NCBI GenBank assembly: GCA_008690995.1
Contig: VRMN01000003.1
Location: 1,736,001 to 1,800,000 of the forward strand
Direction: 5' to 3'
DNA length: 64,000 bases
Source of the DNA: Porphyridium purpureum
Lineage: Eukaryota > Rhodophyta > Bangiophyceae > Porphyridiales > Porphyridiaceae
The translations under genes were made by a program, and so were the position numbers. Shown here one piece after another: positions 29,783 through 40,004 of the stretch. The first letter of the stretch is position 1, and each line of letters starts with the position of its first letter. Below the pieces are notes generated by a model. It did no database searches and had not been told where the DNA came from. It was given only the letters and a program-made list of their open reading frames with translations.

Positions 29783-30497
29783 CTTACAATCTCCACACAC
29801 TCTGAACACGCTCGTCCCTCCCACCCCTTTTCCTTCAAATCGCCCTTACCACACCCTTTCTCTTTCTCGCCCTCTGGTGTCCGTCTTCCCCTGTCACCCT
29901 CCGCACCTTCATCACTCTTCCTTCCTGCTCTCATATTCTCTCACACAAGGACATCATGACCACCGCTATCAACAATAATCCCATCCCCAATTTTCCGGGG
30001 CTTTTATCTCCTCTCTAAGAAAACACACTCGTCTTACTAGACGATGTCGTCGAGATTAGGTTTACCTCCGGGAGGGTTTTTTGGTTTTTTTTTGGTTTTT
30101 TGGTTTGGATGTCTTTCGATAGTCGGAGGTACATGTCACAGTACACCCTTGAACGTGTTCTGCAGAGGTACTGTTCGGTCATGGGTTTCGAGGTGGGTGG
30201 TTAAACCCTGGTTCTAACCAATGCTTCGCGCGAGCAGTTAGATTCAGGGTTGGTGGCTGGGTTGGTTTGGAGTTGGAGGACTGTACCTGAGTACGTGGAA
30301 GATGGAGCGCAGATGTGCGTTGGGACTTGAGGTTGACATGTGTGGGAGTGGACATCTGGAGCATTGAGGCTATCTGGAGCGTCGAGGCGGTCGGCTTGGG
30401 GAAGGCAACGGATGTGCCACTGTGGAAGGAAAGGTCGCAGACAAAAGCGGGTCTGGTAGCGCGAGAAGATTTGCGTCCGAACGGACAGAAAGTAGGA
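29783..30497. promoter_or_regulatory. Divergent promoter: thylakoid-type gene and plastid SDR gene
   Basis: About 715 bases. C/T-rich near 29820-29950, a mixed T/G run (30074-30108), and GTACWGT elements at 30138, 30168 and 30280. Both flanking genes encode predicted plastid proteins. Confidence 0.5.
30138..30286. promoter_or_regulatory. Three GTACWGT elements upstream of SDR gene
   Basis: ACAGTAC at 30138-30144, GTACTGT at 30168-30174 and ACTGTAC at 30280-30286, 212-360 bases before the SDR start. Confidence 0.45.
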
Positions 30498-31472
30498 ATG
30501 GCATTTGTGAGTGTTGTGGGGGTAGCAACTCGTGCGGCGATCTTTGGTGGTGCGAGGAACAAGGCGTGGAGTGCGCAGCGCGTAAAGAACGTGTGCAGGT
30601 CGAGCAGTGCCGCGACAGTGCGAATGGAAATGAAGGTCCCGAAAGTACCGTTTCCGCAGCAAAGGTATGACAGCCTGCTGCCGAAAGAAAAGTGGGCCGC
30701 CACGTTCGGTAAGACGCTCGTTGTGGGTGGCGACAGCGGGCAAGGTCTGGAGTTTGTGCGACAGCTTGTCGCAGCCGGAGTGCATGTGATCGCGGCCTTT
30801 CGCAAGAGCGCGCCGAGCGATCAGTTGAAAGAGGTGAACCCGGCGCAGTGCATTCCTGGCGTCAACTTTCTGGAGGACAATGTGGACAAAGTGCTGAACG
30901 ACGGACTGGGCGACACAAAGGTGGATACGATGTTGATGGTAAGTGGTTACTTTACAGAGGAGGGCGCTCTCGAGGTGGTCCGCTCCGAGGAGGAGAAGAT
31001 GTACAAGATTTGTGCGATCAGCCCAACACAGATCATTACCAGCATGTTTCAGAGTGGCAAGTTTGCCAGCAACGCTCGCATTGGTATGATCACCAGCGAG
31101 GGTGGCTCCATCGGGCTGCGCACAGAGCAGGAGGGCGGGAAGAACTACGCGCACCACGGCTCCAAGGCAGCATCCAACATGGTGGTCAGGCTTCTGGGCT
31201 ACGACCTCAAGCCGCACGGCATCAGCATTGTGGGCATGCATCCGGGCTTCATTAAGACACCAATGACCGAAAAATACTCGCACTTTTACGAAGAGTTTGG
31301 CGCCGTCGAGGCCTCGGTTGCGGTTCCGTTCATGCTCCAGTGCGTGGCGGAACTGGACCTGGACCACACCGGCCGCTTTGTCGCAGCCATGGGCGCATAT
31401 GGCCTGGGCTTGGGCGCGCTGGCCATTGCGGAGCCCGAAAAACTAAAGCCAGGTGACGACCTGCCCTGGTAG
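30498..31472 (+). CDS. Plastid-targeted short-chain dehydrogenase/reductase-like protein, 324 aa
   Basis: Rossmann-fold SDR. The leader MAFVSVVGVATRAAIFGGAR with early Phe fits a red algal plastid transit peptide and decides the start; the frame is open further upstream through promoter sequence. The cofactor motif is LVVGGDSGQGLEFVRQL. The usual catalytic Tyr of YxxxK is His: the active-site run is NYAHHGSKAASNM. The conserved proline turn is HPGFIKTPMTEKY. Similar His variants occur in C-factor-like SDRs, as far as I recall, so it may use an adjacent Tyr, or not be a classical reductase. Substrate unknown. Confidence 0.82.
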   Translation: MAFVSVVGVATRAAIFGGARNKAWSAQRVKNVCRSSSAATVRMEMKVPKVPFPQQRYDSLLPKEKWAATFGKTLVVGGDSGQGLEFVRQLVAAGVHVIAAFRKSAPSDQLKEVNPAQCIPGVNFLEDNVDKVLNDGLGDTKVDTMLMVSGYFTEEGALEVVRSEEEKMYKICAISPTQIITSMFQSGKFASNARIGMITSEGGSIGLRTEQEGGKNYAHHGSKAASNMVVRLLGYDLKPHGISIVGMHPGFIKTPMTEKYSHFYEEFGAVEASVAVPFMLQCVAELDLDHTGRFVAAMGAYGLGLGALAIAEPEKLKPGDDLPW

Positions 31473-31676
31473 AACTTCCATCCAAACGAGACGTAGAGTT
31501 TGTTAAAGATTTCTTCGACACATTTCTTCGATAGCAGGTGGCGAGCACCGCTTGTGTTACATTCCGACCTAGTTTCGACAAGGCTCCGTCGGCTTTCGCG
31601 TGTGGGACGACACGCGATCCAGACACATCTGTGTCCAAGGGCTTAGATTAGCTAGGAACGTGCGTCGTGGTGGCAC

Positions 31677-33461
31677 ATGAAGCTGCCGTGGGCGCCGGGT
31701 GACATGGCATCGACATCGTCATCTTTTGCGTCGACCCCAAGGCGGTGGTCCAGACGGTTCACGTTACAGTTGTTGGTGTCAGCTGTAGCCTTGTTGACGG
31801 TGCTGGTGATGTGGTGGAGGATCCGATGGGTGCGGCACTTCATTCAATGGCGACACGTTGCGCAGCGTCTGCATGACGCGGGTGGTGCCGACGCCGGCGT
31901 CACGTGTGCGATGGTTGGGTGGAACCCGAGCTCGAGTTCAGCCCTGCATATGGAGATGAACTCTCGCGCTCTGTGTCTAGTGGGGCCGGTTTGTGAGCAA
32001 GGCACAGGGTCGAGTGGTCTGATCTTTTTTGACCGGAGGAGCAGCGCGCGTCGCGAAGGCGACCAAATACGAGGCGCGAACGATGCTGCCGACGGGCCTG
32101 TGTTTCGCTGCTTCGGTATGACCACTGATGGACAAGTTCAGTCACACGTGCAAGGCGCACCATGCGAATCGTTTTTCCATGAGCATGTTGTCAAAGCAGG
32201 CACGCATCATACCGTGCACCCGGAGTCTTGGCTGGCCGAGCAGGACCTGAGCAAAATGCACTGGGATATCCAGCATGCAAACAGCCTGGTGATGCTTGTA
32301 CCGCACTACCCGTACGTGGACAATATTTTCCACGTGGCGCGCGCGCTTCTGTTCGGACTGCACGTGGTGCTCAACAAGCAAATTGTGAACGAGTTACTTC
32401 TGGCCTCGCAACCGAACCACGTGATTACGGCAAAGTCAAGCTGGATACTTGCGCGCTGGCGCGTGCTGTTCCCCTTACCCAATTCGTGGATGATCAATCT
32501 CCATGCTTTGCTGGCAGAACTGCTGGAAGCGGTGGACGGCATGCCGCCAAGGGCGATCTCTCATAAAATCAGTTCGAGCAAGGCGCACAAGGACCCGCTC
32601 ACGTGCTATCACCGGGCGATTGTACTCGGAAAAGAGGGTGACTTTGATGCCATGATGTTTTTGAATGACTCTGCCGTGCAAACCTTGGAAGAGGCTGGGC
32701 GCGAGGCGGAAAATTACCCTTTGCTCACCAGGGACCAGCTGATCTTCAAAGCGCACGTTTACGAGACCTTGCGCACGCGCGGTGATGGGCAGCAGCTACC
32801 TAAAGTGTCGAAACTCACAGGAAACCAGTTCAGGGATGACGTCACATTGCACGTCACGCCGCCGCCGCTTTCGGTTATTTATATTTTGCGAAGTGAATTG
32901 TCGAAGCGTGTTATGCCGCCCGACATCCACGAGTCGCTTGTGCATCGTCTGGATGCGTTGTGCAAATCCAAGGGCGTCACGTTTCGGGCTGAACGCTTCG
33001 AAAAAAAATCCTTCAAGGAGCAAGTTCGAATGATGCGCTCGTCCGGACTCGTGATTGGCATCCACGGTGCGAATCTTGTGAACACGATTTTCATGCCGCC
33101 GCTTTCTGCCGTGCTGGAAATTTTCCCGTTTCATTACAAGCGCCGATATTATCTTGGCGGGAGCAACAGCGGCGTCTACTACAGTGATTGGGAGGTAACG
33201 AACGGACACATTCTACCGTGCGACCCAGGAGACGGCTCCACGCCAGCTCTCAAATGCCGGTTGGCGTATCGGAGCGTCCCGCTTAACCTTTCGACGTTTG
33301 ACTTGGACAAGGTTCTAAGCAAAGCTTCGGCGCTCCTGGACCAGCTTCTGCTTCTCCATCGCTCCGCAGCGTCATCGTTGAGTGACGAACAGCAGCTGCC
33401 CAACGCGAGCCGCTTGCTCCCGTTGACCGTTCGAGGGCGCAACTTGGTGCTTAGTAGTTAA
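31677..33461 (+). CDS. GT61-family glycosyltransferase, type II membrane protein, 594 aa
   Basis: Golgi-type glycosyltransferase of family GT61 (EOGT/plant xylosyltransferase relatives). One membrane helix lies at about residues 27-47 (FTLQLLVSAVALLTVLVMWW). The GT61 core includes LVMLVPHYPYVDNIFHVARA in the middle and, C-terminally, FKEQVRMMRSSGLVIGIHGA followed by NLVNTIFMPPLSAVLEIFPF, the family's hallmark. In the red alga context it probably decorates cell-wall or secreted glycans; donor and acceptor cannot be read from sequence. Confidence 0.9.
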   Translation: MKLPWAPGDMASTSSSFASTPRRWSRRFTLQLLVSAVALLTVLVMWWRIRWVRHFIQWRHVAQRLHDAGGADAGVTCAMVGWNPSSSSALHMEMNSRALCLVGPVCEQGTGSSGLIFFDRRSSARREGDQIRGANDAADGPVFRCFGMTTDGQVQSHVQGAPCESFFHEHVVKAGTHHTVHPESWLAEQDLSKMHWDIQHANSLVMLVPHYPYVDNIFHVARALLFGLHVVLNKQIVNELLLASQPNHVITAKSSWILARWRVLFPLPNSWMINLHALLAELLEAVDGMPPRAISHKISSSKAHKDPLTCYHRAIVLGKEGDFDAMMFLNDSAVQTLEEAGREAENYPLLTRDQLIFKAHVYETLRTRGDGQQLPKVSKLTGNQFRDDVTLHVTPPPLSVIYILRSELSKRVMPPDIHESLVHRLDALCKSKGVTFRAERFEKKSFKEQVRMMRSSGLVIGIHGANLVNTIFMPPLSAVLEIFPFHYKRRYYLGGSNSGVYYSDWEVTNGHILPCDPGDGSTPALKCRLAYRSVPLNLSTFDLDKVLSKASALLDQLLLLHRSAASSLSDEQQLPNASRLLPLTVRGRNLVLSS

Positions 33462-33612
33462 TCATGACATTGCAATATGCATTGCGCACAACTGTACTTT
33501 GTCAAAACCTCAAAAACCAAGATTTACCGACTCCGGTGGAGGGGAAAGGTGGAGAACAAACGCTCCACGGATTCTTAGCTCTGGGCGATTCGGACAATAC
33601 TCAGGCCACGAA

Positions 33613-34689
33613 ATGTTGCGATACTTAAGGCAAGAAGGAGTATCGACATCCACTAATGGCTTTTGCGAAGGAGAAATCGCCTACAATGCCTCGTCTAACG
33701 CGACTCAAAGCGCGGTGCTCGGCCTACGCGCCGCTGAGCGTGAAATCGACGCGCTCGAGCATGACATTGACGCGCTGTGGAGTATGTCCTCGCCGTACGT
33801 GGGGATAGAAGTGATCGCGCAGGAAACTAGACCTGGTGCGGATAGCTTTGAGCCACCGCGTGCGCGGGCGGAGAAGAGGGCAGCGCTGTTGGCCCAGGTT
33901 CAGAGAGCGTCTGTAAAATTCCAGGATATATTCATTCAGCTTGAACAGGGAGTAGAAGTGCGTGTAGAGCCCAGAATCGCGGAGGCGCAAGAGCGTTTAA
34001 TGTTGTCCGAAACATTACAATGGAAACGAATAGCCATGCAAGGTATGAGCCGTTGTTTTGTCTTGGAGACGAGACTTTCGCTTGCGACAGCCGCTCTGAA
34101 TACGCTGGAACGGCTTGAGGAACTTGAGCTGCAGGTCAAGAAAATAGAGAGAAGTCTGGAGGAAGTCAAGTCCACGGACTCGCAATCGCAGGCTGACATA
34201 GTATCCATGGCTGGATTTCGCGCGTCTTTGAGCGGCGTGCTTGACCAGTTGGACCAAATGAGTCTGTATCGGACCGAGAATACGGACGATGTCGCCCGGT
34301 ATTTGGTCGCGGAGCGCAAGCGCCGGCTGGTGCGAACCGTGCTTTTCATTTTTGAAACAGAGTTGGAGAACGGGCATGTGAAACGTAGGGTCGAGGAAGC
34401 ATTTTCATTGCCCGCTGCAACGCGCAAGGACGAGGAAGAAGAGCCTATTTCGCGCACTTGCTGTATTTGCGAAGACGAGGGAATGTTGCTCTCAGCGCCT
34501 TGTCGCCATATGTGTTGCAAGGAATGCTGGCTTGAGTGGCTGTCACGGTCAAAGACCTGTCCACTATGTCGTCAGTATGTGCATCCGATGCTTCTGCAGG
34601 ATCGCTTGCGCAAGGAAGAAACGCAGGCACATGCCGACAAGGTCGACTTGCATCGGTGGCGGAAGCAAATGAAAAAAATGACCAACTAG
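33613..34689 (+). CDS. Coiled-coil RING-finger protein (probable E3 ligase), 358 aa
   Basis: Residues 30-260 are mostly helical with Leu/Glu-rich coiled coil (for example LNTLERLEELELQVKKIERS). A C3HC4 RING follows at about 281-320: CCICEDEGMLLSAPCRHMCC, then KECWLEWLSRSKTCPLCRQY. A short basic tail ends the protein. The ATG at 33613 is the first in frame; an ACTGTAC element is at 33491-33497, 116 bases upstream. Target unknown. Confidence 0.8.
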   Translation: MLRYLRQEGVSTSTNGFCEGEIAYNASSNATQSAVLGLRAAEREIDALEHDIDALWSMSSPYVGIEVIAQETRPGADSFEPPRARAEKRAALLAQVQRASVKFQDIFIQLEQGVEVRVEPRIAEAQERLMLSETLQWKRIAMQGMSRCFVLETRLSLATAALNTLERLEELELQVKKIERSLEEVKSTDSQSQADIVSMAGFRASLSGVLDQLDQMSLYRTENTDDVARYLVAERKRRLVRTVLFIFETELENGHVKRRVEEAFSLPAATRKDEEEEPISRTCCICEDEGMLLSAPCRHMCCKECWLEWLSRSKTCPLCRQYVHPMLLQDRLRKEETQAHADKVDLHRWRKQMKKMTN

Positions 34690-34817
34690 CGCCAGCGGTC
34701 TCGTTATCGCACCCCTGCCTCGTTGTGCATCGCCCTTGCAAGCTGATGAGTCGTCCTCTTCTAGTGGCTGGTATTCTGTCTGCGTTGTATGGTTTTATTT
34801 TCCTGTGCGATGATCAA

Positions 34818-35850
34818 TTACGACGGAGGGAAATTTCTTAGGATCGCCGTGCACTTGATCTCGCAAATGATCTCTGGATTGGAAAAGTGGTGCACGCCAA
34901 AGCCTGTCCATGTCGGGTACGTTGGGCCGATAAAGTACTGGTCCTTAACTCGCACGAACGAATGTAATTGGTTTGGCATGTCTGTAAACCAGCTTTCGAG
35001 GTGGAAAACATCAGCAAAGTCGGCTCCAGCCGTGTGCAAGACCTGGCATCACAAAGTCCGCACCAAATATACAAAGCAATGAGCGGAGCAGGGAAGGACA
35101 AAGCCGCACGTCGAAACGAAGTATGAGTCAGTTCACGCTCAGTATAAGCCAAACGAGAGTAACGCCATGAGCAAGCGAGATACTGGCAGTAGCCAGGCCA
35201 CAAGGGCGTATCAACATGGCAAGCACCCACATTCTGCGAGACACGGAAAATAAATAGAAAAAATTGCAGGCGAATGAACCCGCCAAATGGAGATTTCGTG
35301 GCCTTGGACCATCCGCCTGCCTCACACCCGCATGTCAAAGCTAAAATGAAGCTTACCTTTTTCATATTCTCAAAAGCTTGAGCGATCTGCCGCTCCATGC
35401 CCTCCTCGGTCGGAGGTTCACCGGGCGGACCGGCTGGCACGACCATCAGATTTTCATCGCGGCCGACCTGTCCACTGACGTGCAAAATATTCCCCACACG
35501 CACCGCTGCGCAGAGAGAACCAGGAAAAAGAAAGGCAGGAGAGCTCACAGACACATGCATGACCAACTCGATGTTCAACTCGTGGTCAGTAACATTCTCC
35601 CTCACTCCATTTGAAGCAGCTTCCGCATCATCATAAACGTGGGCTAGAAGTGCGTTGCACGCAGTTCACAAGCCAGCCCCACTGGCCACTACTTGTCGAC
35701 ATAAACGCAAATGCGCACCCAACTTTTCAGATCACGACGCAACATACCTGGCGAGTACTTGAGTTTTTGGTAGATAACCTGCAGGTCGCTGGGCACAATG
35801 TCCTGGCGATACGGCACTGCGCGGCGCGGCGGAAGGCCTTGATTATCCAT
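34818..35850 (-). CDS. RidA/YjgF-YER057c-UK114-like protein, three exons, 158 aa
   Basis: Exon 1 is 35748-35850, exon 2 is 35357-35505 and exon 3 is 34818-35042. The introns (242 and 314 bases) have GTATGT and GTAAGC donors and GCGCAG and TGCCAG acceptors, and all junctions keep frame. The spliced protein reads KYSPAVRVGNILHVSGQVGR in its first half and then ENMKKVLHTAGADFADVFHL, which is the YjgF/RidA pattern, ending EIKCTAILRNFPPS. Family members are small trimeric enamine/imine deaminases or their non-catalytic relatives. The usual catalytic Arg near the C-terminus (CxAR/Cx..R) is not obvious (CEIKCTA), so activity is uncertain. No targeting leader is evident. Confidence 0.8.
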
Positions 35851-36410
35851 GGCGTTCCAGCACCACTGCAGTACGCGCGCGCGCCCAGCAACTGCGGCCC
35901 TCACCTCTACCCCTCCTTCCCTATCGCAATGTCCCGTCCCCCACCCTCCCTCACCATCCCACACGCCCAGGTCTCCCATCTTCATTCCAAGCGTGCGCGC
36001 ACACACAACTTTCAACTTACATGACTGAACACCACTGAACACCTTTTTAAGAATTGTACCTTCCCTATTTCAGTTTATCCAGTCATTCCGATCCGTTTTC
36101 CTGGAAACGACTAGGGTTCAAGTGTAAAGTAAAATGTGGTCGTTTTTACATGAGAATAAAGTGGATTAGTTTCTTTGCCGTTTTTGCTATACAAGTGCAC
36201 GCGCCTATTGAACCAGGTAAGGTGGCCTAACAAAAAAACGGCAGCTGAAGGAACATAAGAATATGTAAGCGTGTGATGATTTTCGTGGAACGTGGTGAGA
36301 TCAAGTGGGTGTGTGGATCGGTAGAGGGGAGGGTGATGTGCGGTGAGAGGAGAACGGTAAGGTGGTGTGAACTCGCAGTTCGTCTGTAGAAGGAAGAGTC
36401 TGCGAGTCTG
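35851..36410. other. Divergent promoter region: RidA-like and double GST-N genes
   Basis: 560 bases; C-rich on the plus strand near 35895-35990, AT-rich near 36040-36240. The frame opposite the GST-like gene stays open across it but reads as shadow. No GTACAGT copy seen. Confidence 0.5.
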
Positions 36411-37460
36411 ATGGCGTTCTTGGCAGCTGGTGTCTTGCACCGGCCGCAGGTCTCGGCCCTGCGCGCGGCGAAATGCGCGCCGCGAGGCGCGTACCGGCAG
36501 CTGCGCCGGACGATGACGACCGTGAAAATGGCGGATGCTGGAGAAGCCACGGGCGAGCAGGTTGCAGCCGGTCCAGTCGTGCCGGAGGGATTCAAGCCGC
36601 CGACACCAAAAACCTTCCAGGTTCGCCCGGATCAGCTGCTGAACATCGTGTCTGGAAGTGTGAGCTCGCTGGCCAGAGCGTACTCGGGCGCCGTGGTGGA
36701 CGGGTACTCGCTCTCGATCAAGAACGGGTCCCTCAGCGAGAAGTCGACCACGCTGCCGGCTGCTCGCCCTGCGCAGCCACTCGTACTCTTTGACATCGAA
36801 AGCTGTCCATTTTGCCGCAAGGTGCGAGAGGCGTTGTGCATTTTGGACCTCGAGGTCTACATCTACCCTGCGCCGCGAGGTGGCGTGCGCTTCCGACCTT
36901 TGCTGGAAGAAATGGCAGGCAAGTCGCAATTTCCATACTTGATAGATCCCAATACCGACTTTGCTGCGTACGAAAGCGACGATATTGTGACATACCTCTT
37001 CAAGACGTACGGCGACGGCTCCGTTCCGCTGGCCTTGCGCCTGGGGCCACTGACAAACATCTCGGCGAGTGTCTCGTCGGGATTGCGCGCCGGCCGCGGC
37101 ATGTCGACTCCGAGCAAAAAAGTGTTCCCGGAGAAGGCTCTGCAGCTGTGGGGGTACGAGCCTAGCCCGTTTGTCAAGATTGTTCGAGAAAAGCTTTGCG
37201 AGCTCGAACTGCCCTATCTTTTGTACAACACGGCGCGCGGCAGTCCGCAGCGCATTACGTTGAAGGAGCGAGTGGGTCGGTTTCAGGTGCCGTACCTGGA
37301 GGATGAGAACACGGGCGTCAAGATGTTTGAGAGTGCTGAGATTGTCGAGTATCTCGAAATGGTGTACGGCGACAAAGCTGCGGGCGCCACTGCCAAAGTC
37401 CCTGATGGGCTCAAGGGGGTAATGCCGAAGCTGCAATCCAGTGACAAGGCGGACAACTAG
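36411..37460 (+). CDS. Plastid-targeted protein with two GST-N/glutaredoxin-like domains, 349 aa
   Basis: Tandem thioredoxin-fold (GST_N_3-type) domains, a layout seen in plant plastid proteins. The leader MAFLAAGVLHRPQVSALRAA has the early Phe of rhodophyte transit peptides. Domain 1 (about 122-205): LVLFDIESCPFCRKVREALC with a CPFC redox-type motif, PYLIDPNTDFAAYESDDIV. Domain 2 (about 242-325): LQLWGYEPSPFVKIVREKLC with SPFV in place of CxxC, VPYLEDENTGVKMFESAEIV. So only the first domain has a candidate redox centre. Function unknown; perhaps electron-transfer or glutathione-linked plastid repair. Confidence 0.85.
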   Translation: MAFLAAGVLHRPQVSALRAAKCAPRGAYRQLRRTMTTVKMADAGEATGEQVAAGPVVPEGFKPPTPKTFQVRPDQLLNIVSGSVSSLARAYSGAVVDGYSLSIKNGSLSEKSTTLPAARPAQPLVLFDIESCPFCRKVREALCILDLEVYIYPAPRGGVRFRPLLEEMAGKSQFPYLIDPNTDFAAYESDDIVTYLFKTYGDGSVPLALRLGPLTNISASVSSGLRAGRGMSTPSKKVFPEKALQLWGYEPSPFVKIVREKLCELELPYLLYNTARGSPQRITLKERVGRFQVPYLEDENTGVKMFESAEIVEYLEMVYGDKAAGATAKVPDGLKGVMPKLQSSDKADN

Positions 37461-37624
37461 CAAAGACAGCTTTATCCAATTGAAGTGCGAGAGGAATTGC
37501 GGAAAGCCCGAGAAGTTTGACAGTGAAGAATTTCTGACACGCGTACGTACAACAACAAAAAAATATTTACTCACAAAGCTTTTCGCTCGTAGCGCACAAA
37601 CCTGCCTGTTCACGTTCTTCAGGA

Positions 37625-38305
37625 TCACAAATCAGAAGTCATCAAGTCGGCCGGAATCTTAATAGACTCGCCTGGTTGGAATGGCGGCATGCCCAGATAC
37701 GGGCACCCCGCACACCGAAATCCGTCGCCCAAGTAACAATTGCCGCATGAGCTCTTTGCGGGTACAGCGGGTTGCGCAGCAGTGCTTTCAGTGCTGGCCA
37801 ACTGTTCCGCCAGCCCACAGGAGCAGTCCTTGCACGCTTTGCGACCGGCTCCTGTGGCCTTACTTGCGTCGTCCCCGCATCCTAGTGCTTTCAATTCACC
37901 CCCTGCTTCCTTCAGCACCTCCGAGGGAATGATATCTTCTTCATCAACGAGCTCGTCCTCTCCGTCATCGTCGTCGCCCCACTGCAAGGGTACCACAGCA
38001 GCGGCATTGAATTCTGGACGCTTTGCCAGGACCGCAACGCCGTCGCCGTGCTCCGCGACCTCCACGCCCACGAAGCCCGCGAGGACCAGCTGATCTACAA
38101 GCTTCCCGCGCAGCATCTCCGGCGCCCGCGCGCCGCTGCTGTCATTGTCCACGACGAGGCGCAACGCGCCGCGCGGCGTCAGGCTGTTTAGCAAAACGGC
38201 CGCCTTGTCTGCGTCTACCAGACTTGCGTTCTCCCACGCCCCAAGCCGCACCTCCACGCTCTCCTGGCTCCCCGCCACCAACTTTAACGCAGCGTCCAGC
38301 TCCAT
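37625..38305 (-). CDS. CIAPIN1: Anamorsin/CIAPIN1 (Dre2) cytosolic Fe-S assembly protein, 226 aa
   Basis: Component of early cytosolic Fe-S cluster assembly, accepting electrons from Tah18/NDOR1. The C-terminal half has both cluster motifs: GCGDD...[13 protein letters not shown] for the [2Fe-2S] site and [20 protein letters not shown] for the CxxC-x7-CxxC site, ending [11 protein letters not shown]. The N-terminal methyltransferase-like domain is short (about 100 residues), as in some algae and protists. The long antisense-looking frames opposite are shadows. Confidence 0.95.
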   Translation of the reverse strand: MELDAALKLVAGSQESVEVRLGAWENASLVDADKAAVLLNSLTPRGALRLVVDNDSSGARAPEMLRGKLVDQLVLAGFVGVEVAEHGDGVAVLAKRPEFNAAAVVPLQWGDDDDGEDELVDEEDIIPSEVLKEAGGELKALGCGDDASKATGAGRKACKDCSCGLAEQLASTESTAAQPAVPAKSSCGNCYLGDGFRCAGCPYLGMPPFQPGESIKIPADLMTSDL

Positions 38306-38697
38306 CTCTGCCCGACTCCACCTTCCTTCCCTCCCGCCTCTTCACTCCTCACCGCACCCCCTGAAGTCTCCTGCCGCGCAACGCCGGCTCGTTCTTCTCC
38401 TTTTTATGCTAGTCATGTCGCGCTGTACCGCTCTAACTGTACTTCTGGAGTCCTTTGTGTACTGTGGGTGTACATGTGTGTGTTTTTATAAGGGACGAGA
38501 ATCGCTGAAATCGTTTTGTGCAGGGATAAGAAGATGATCGCGATGGCGACATGCTGGCACGGTATGTTTGTAGGTAGATGAGTCGATTTGATAGGAATGA
38601 TGATGGCGTAAGTTTAAAAAGTCTGCGCGGGGAAGAAGAGTTCGGACTTCGAGAGGGAGAGAGGAACTTGTCTTGAAGGTGGGAAGAGGAAAAGAGA

Positions 38698-38759
<62 letters not shown>

Positions 38760-38782
38760 TGTGGGTGTGGGTGTGGGTGAGA
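38306..38782. promoter_or_regulatory. Divergent promoter: CIAPIN1 and RPN11
   Basis: 477 bases with ACTGTAC (38436-38442), GTACTGT (38459-38465) and a long GT microsatellite (38701-38755) that, with its GGGTGT tail, ends about 3 bases before the RPN11 ATG. Confidence 0.55.
38701..38755 (+). repeat. (GT)27 microsatellite in RPN11 leader
   Basis: Uninterrupted GT dinucleotides for 55 bases, continuing as GGGTGT units to 38780. Its position implies it is in the 5' UTR or core promoter. Confidence 0.95.
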
Positions 38783-39715
38783 ATGGAGAGGTTGCAGAGA
38801 TTGTTGGGAGCGACCTCGCAAGGGGGAGCGCAGGCGGATGGTCCGCTGATAGACACGGCGGAGACGGTGTACATTTCATCGCTGGCGCTGCTCAAGATGC
38901 TGCGGCACGGCAGAGCCGGCGTGCCGTTTGAAGTGATGGGGCTCATGCTCGGCGATTTCGTGGACGATTTCACCGTCAAGGTGGTGGACGTATTTGCCAT
39001 GCCGCAGTCGGGCACGGGCGTGAGCGTGGAGGCCGTCGATCCCGTCTTCCAGACAAAAATGCTCGACATGCTCAAGCAGACGGGGCGCCCGGAAATGGTG
39101 GTCGGGTGGTACCACTCCCACCCAGGGTTTGGATGCTGGCTTTCAGGCGTCGACATCCACACGCAGCAGTCGTTTGAAGCCCTCAACCAGCGTGCGGTCG
39201 CCGTGGTCGTTGATCCCATCCAGAGCGTCAAGGGTAAAGTCGTCATCGACGCGTTCCGGCTCATCAATCCGCAGATGATGGTGCTGGGGCATGAACCGCG
39301 CCAAACGACCTCGGTCGTCGGGCATCTCAACAAGCCTTCCATTCAAGCCCTCATTCACGGCCTGAATCGGCACTACTACTCCATCGCGATCGCGTACCGC
39401 AAGAACGAGTTGGAGGAGCACATGCTGCTGAACTTGCACAAGAAGAAGTGGAGTGACTCGCTAGCCATGATGGATTTTGACGATCACAGCAGAATGAACG
39501 AGGAGACCATGGCGCGGATGCTCGAACTTGCAAAGACCTATGAAAAGGCAGTCCAGGAAGAGCAGAAAATGACCAAGGATGAGCTCGCGATAGCTCGCGT
39601 TGGCAAGCTAGACTCCAAAAAGCACTTGGAGGAAGACATTTCGCACCTTATGGGTTTGAACATCAATCAGTGCCTTGGCAGCTTGCTGGACAGCGTCATC
39701 TTCCGCCAAACTTAA
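38783..39715 (+). CDS. RPN11: 26S proteasome regulatory subunit RPN11/PSMD14 (deubiquitinase), 310 aa
   Basis: Zinc metalloprotease of the proteasome lid that cuts ubiquitin chains from substrates. The MPN+ domain starts [20 protein letters not shown] with the catalytic Glu in [12 protein letters not shown], and the JAMM motif [16 protein letters not shown] (H-x-H-x10-D) is complete near residues 109-124. The Rpn11-specific insert and C-terminus ([35 protein letters not shown]) are present. Length equals the human and yeast proteins (310 and 306 aa). The stop codon is embedded in an AATAAA. Confidence 0.98.
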   Translation: MERLQRLLGATSQGGAQADGPLIDTAETVYISSLALLKMLRHGRAGVPFEVMGLMLGDFVDDFTVKVVDVFAMPQSGTGVSVEAVDPVFQTKMLDMLKQTGRPEMVVGWYHSHPGFGCWLSGVDIHTQQSFEALNQRAVAVVVDPIQSVKGKVVIDAFRLINPQMMVLGHEPRQTTSVVGHLNKPSIQALIHGLNRHYYSIAIAYRKNELEEHMLLNLHKKKWSDSLAMMDFDDHSRMNEETMARMLELAKTYEKAVQEEQKMTKDELAIARVGKLDSKKHLEEDISHLMGLNINQCLGSLLDSVIFRQT

Positions 39716-40004
39716 TAAATAAGCCAGCATGTATCGTGACTTATTCGCTCCGCCGTCTGAGGAACAGTGGAAGCCATCCATTCGCTCTTGCGACCGGAGC
39801 AAGCTGTCAAGAGGCCACGGGCATCCCGTTTGATTGCTATGAAGAATGTGAGAAACTCGAAGAGCCATCACGCTGACTTGCAGTTCGACGAGGGTTTCAA
39901 GCCAAAGCAGCAGCATCGGCGGAGAGCGCACCATCCGCGTGCGTCGTATGGCACAATCGGTCTTTGATTTACTGTACATGACCCTTATTTTGCTCCGAAC
40001 TGCA

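Noticed and set aside
30201-31367. 388-codon open frame on the minus strand
   Set aside because: Antisense to the SDR gene and its promoter; His/Leu/Arg-rich shadow composition.
36111-37628. 505-codon open frame on the minus strand
   Set aside because: Opposite the double GST-N gene, which has conserved domains and a plastid leader; the minus frame has no recognisable family.
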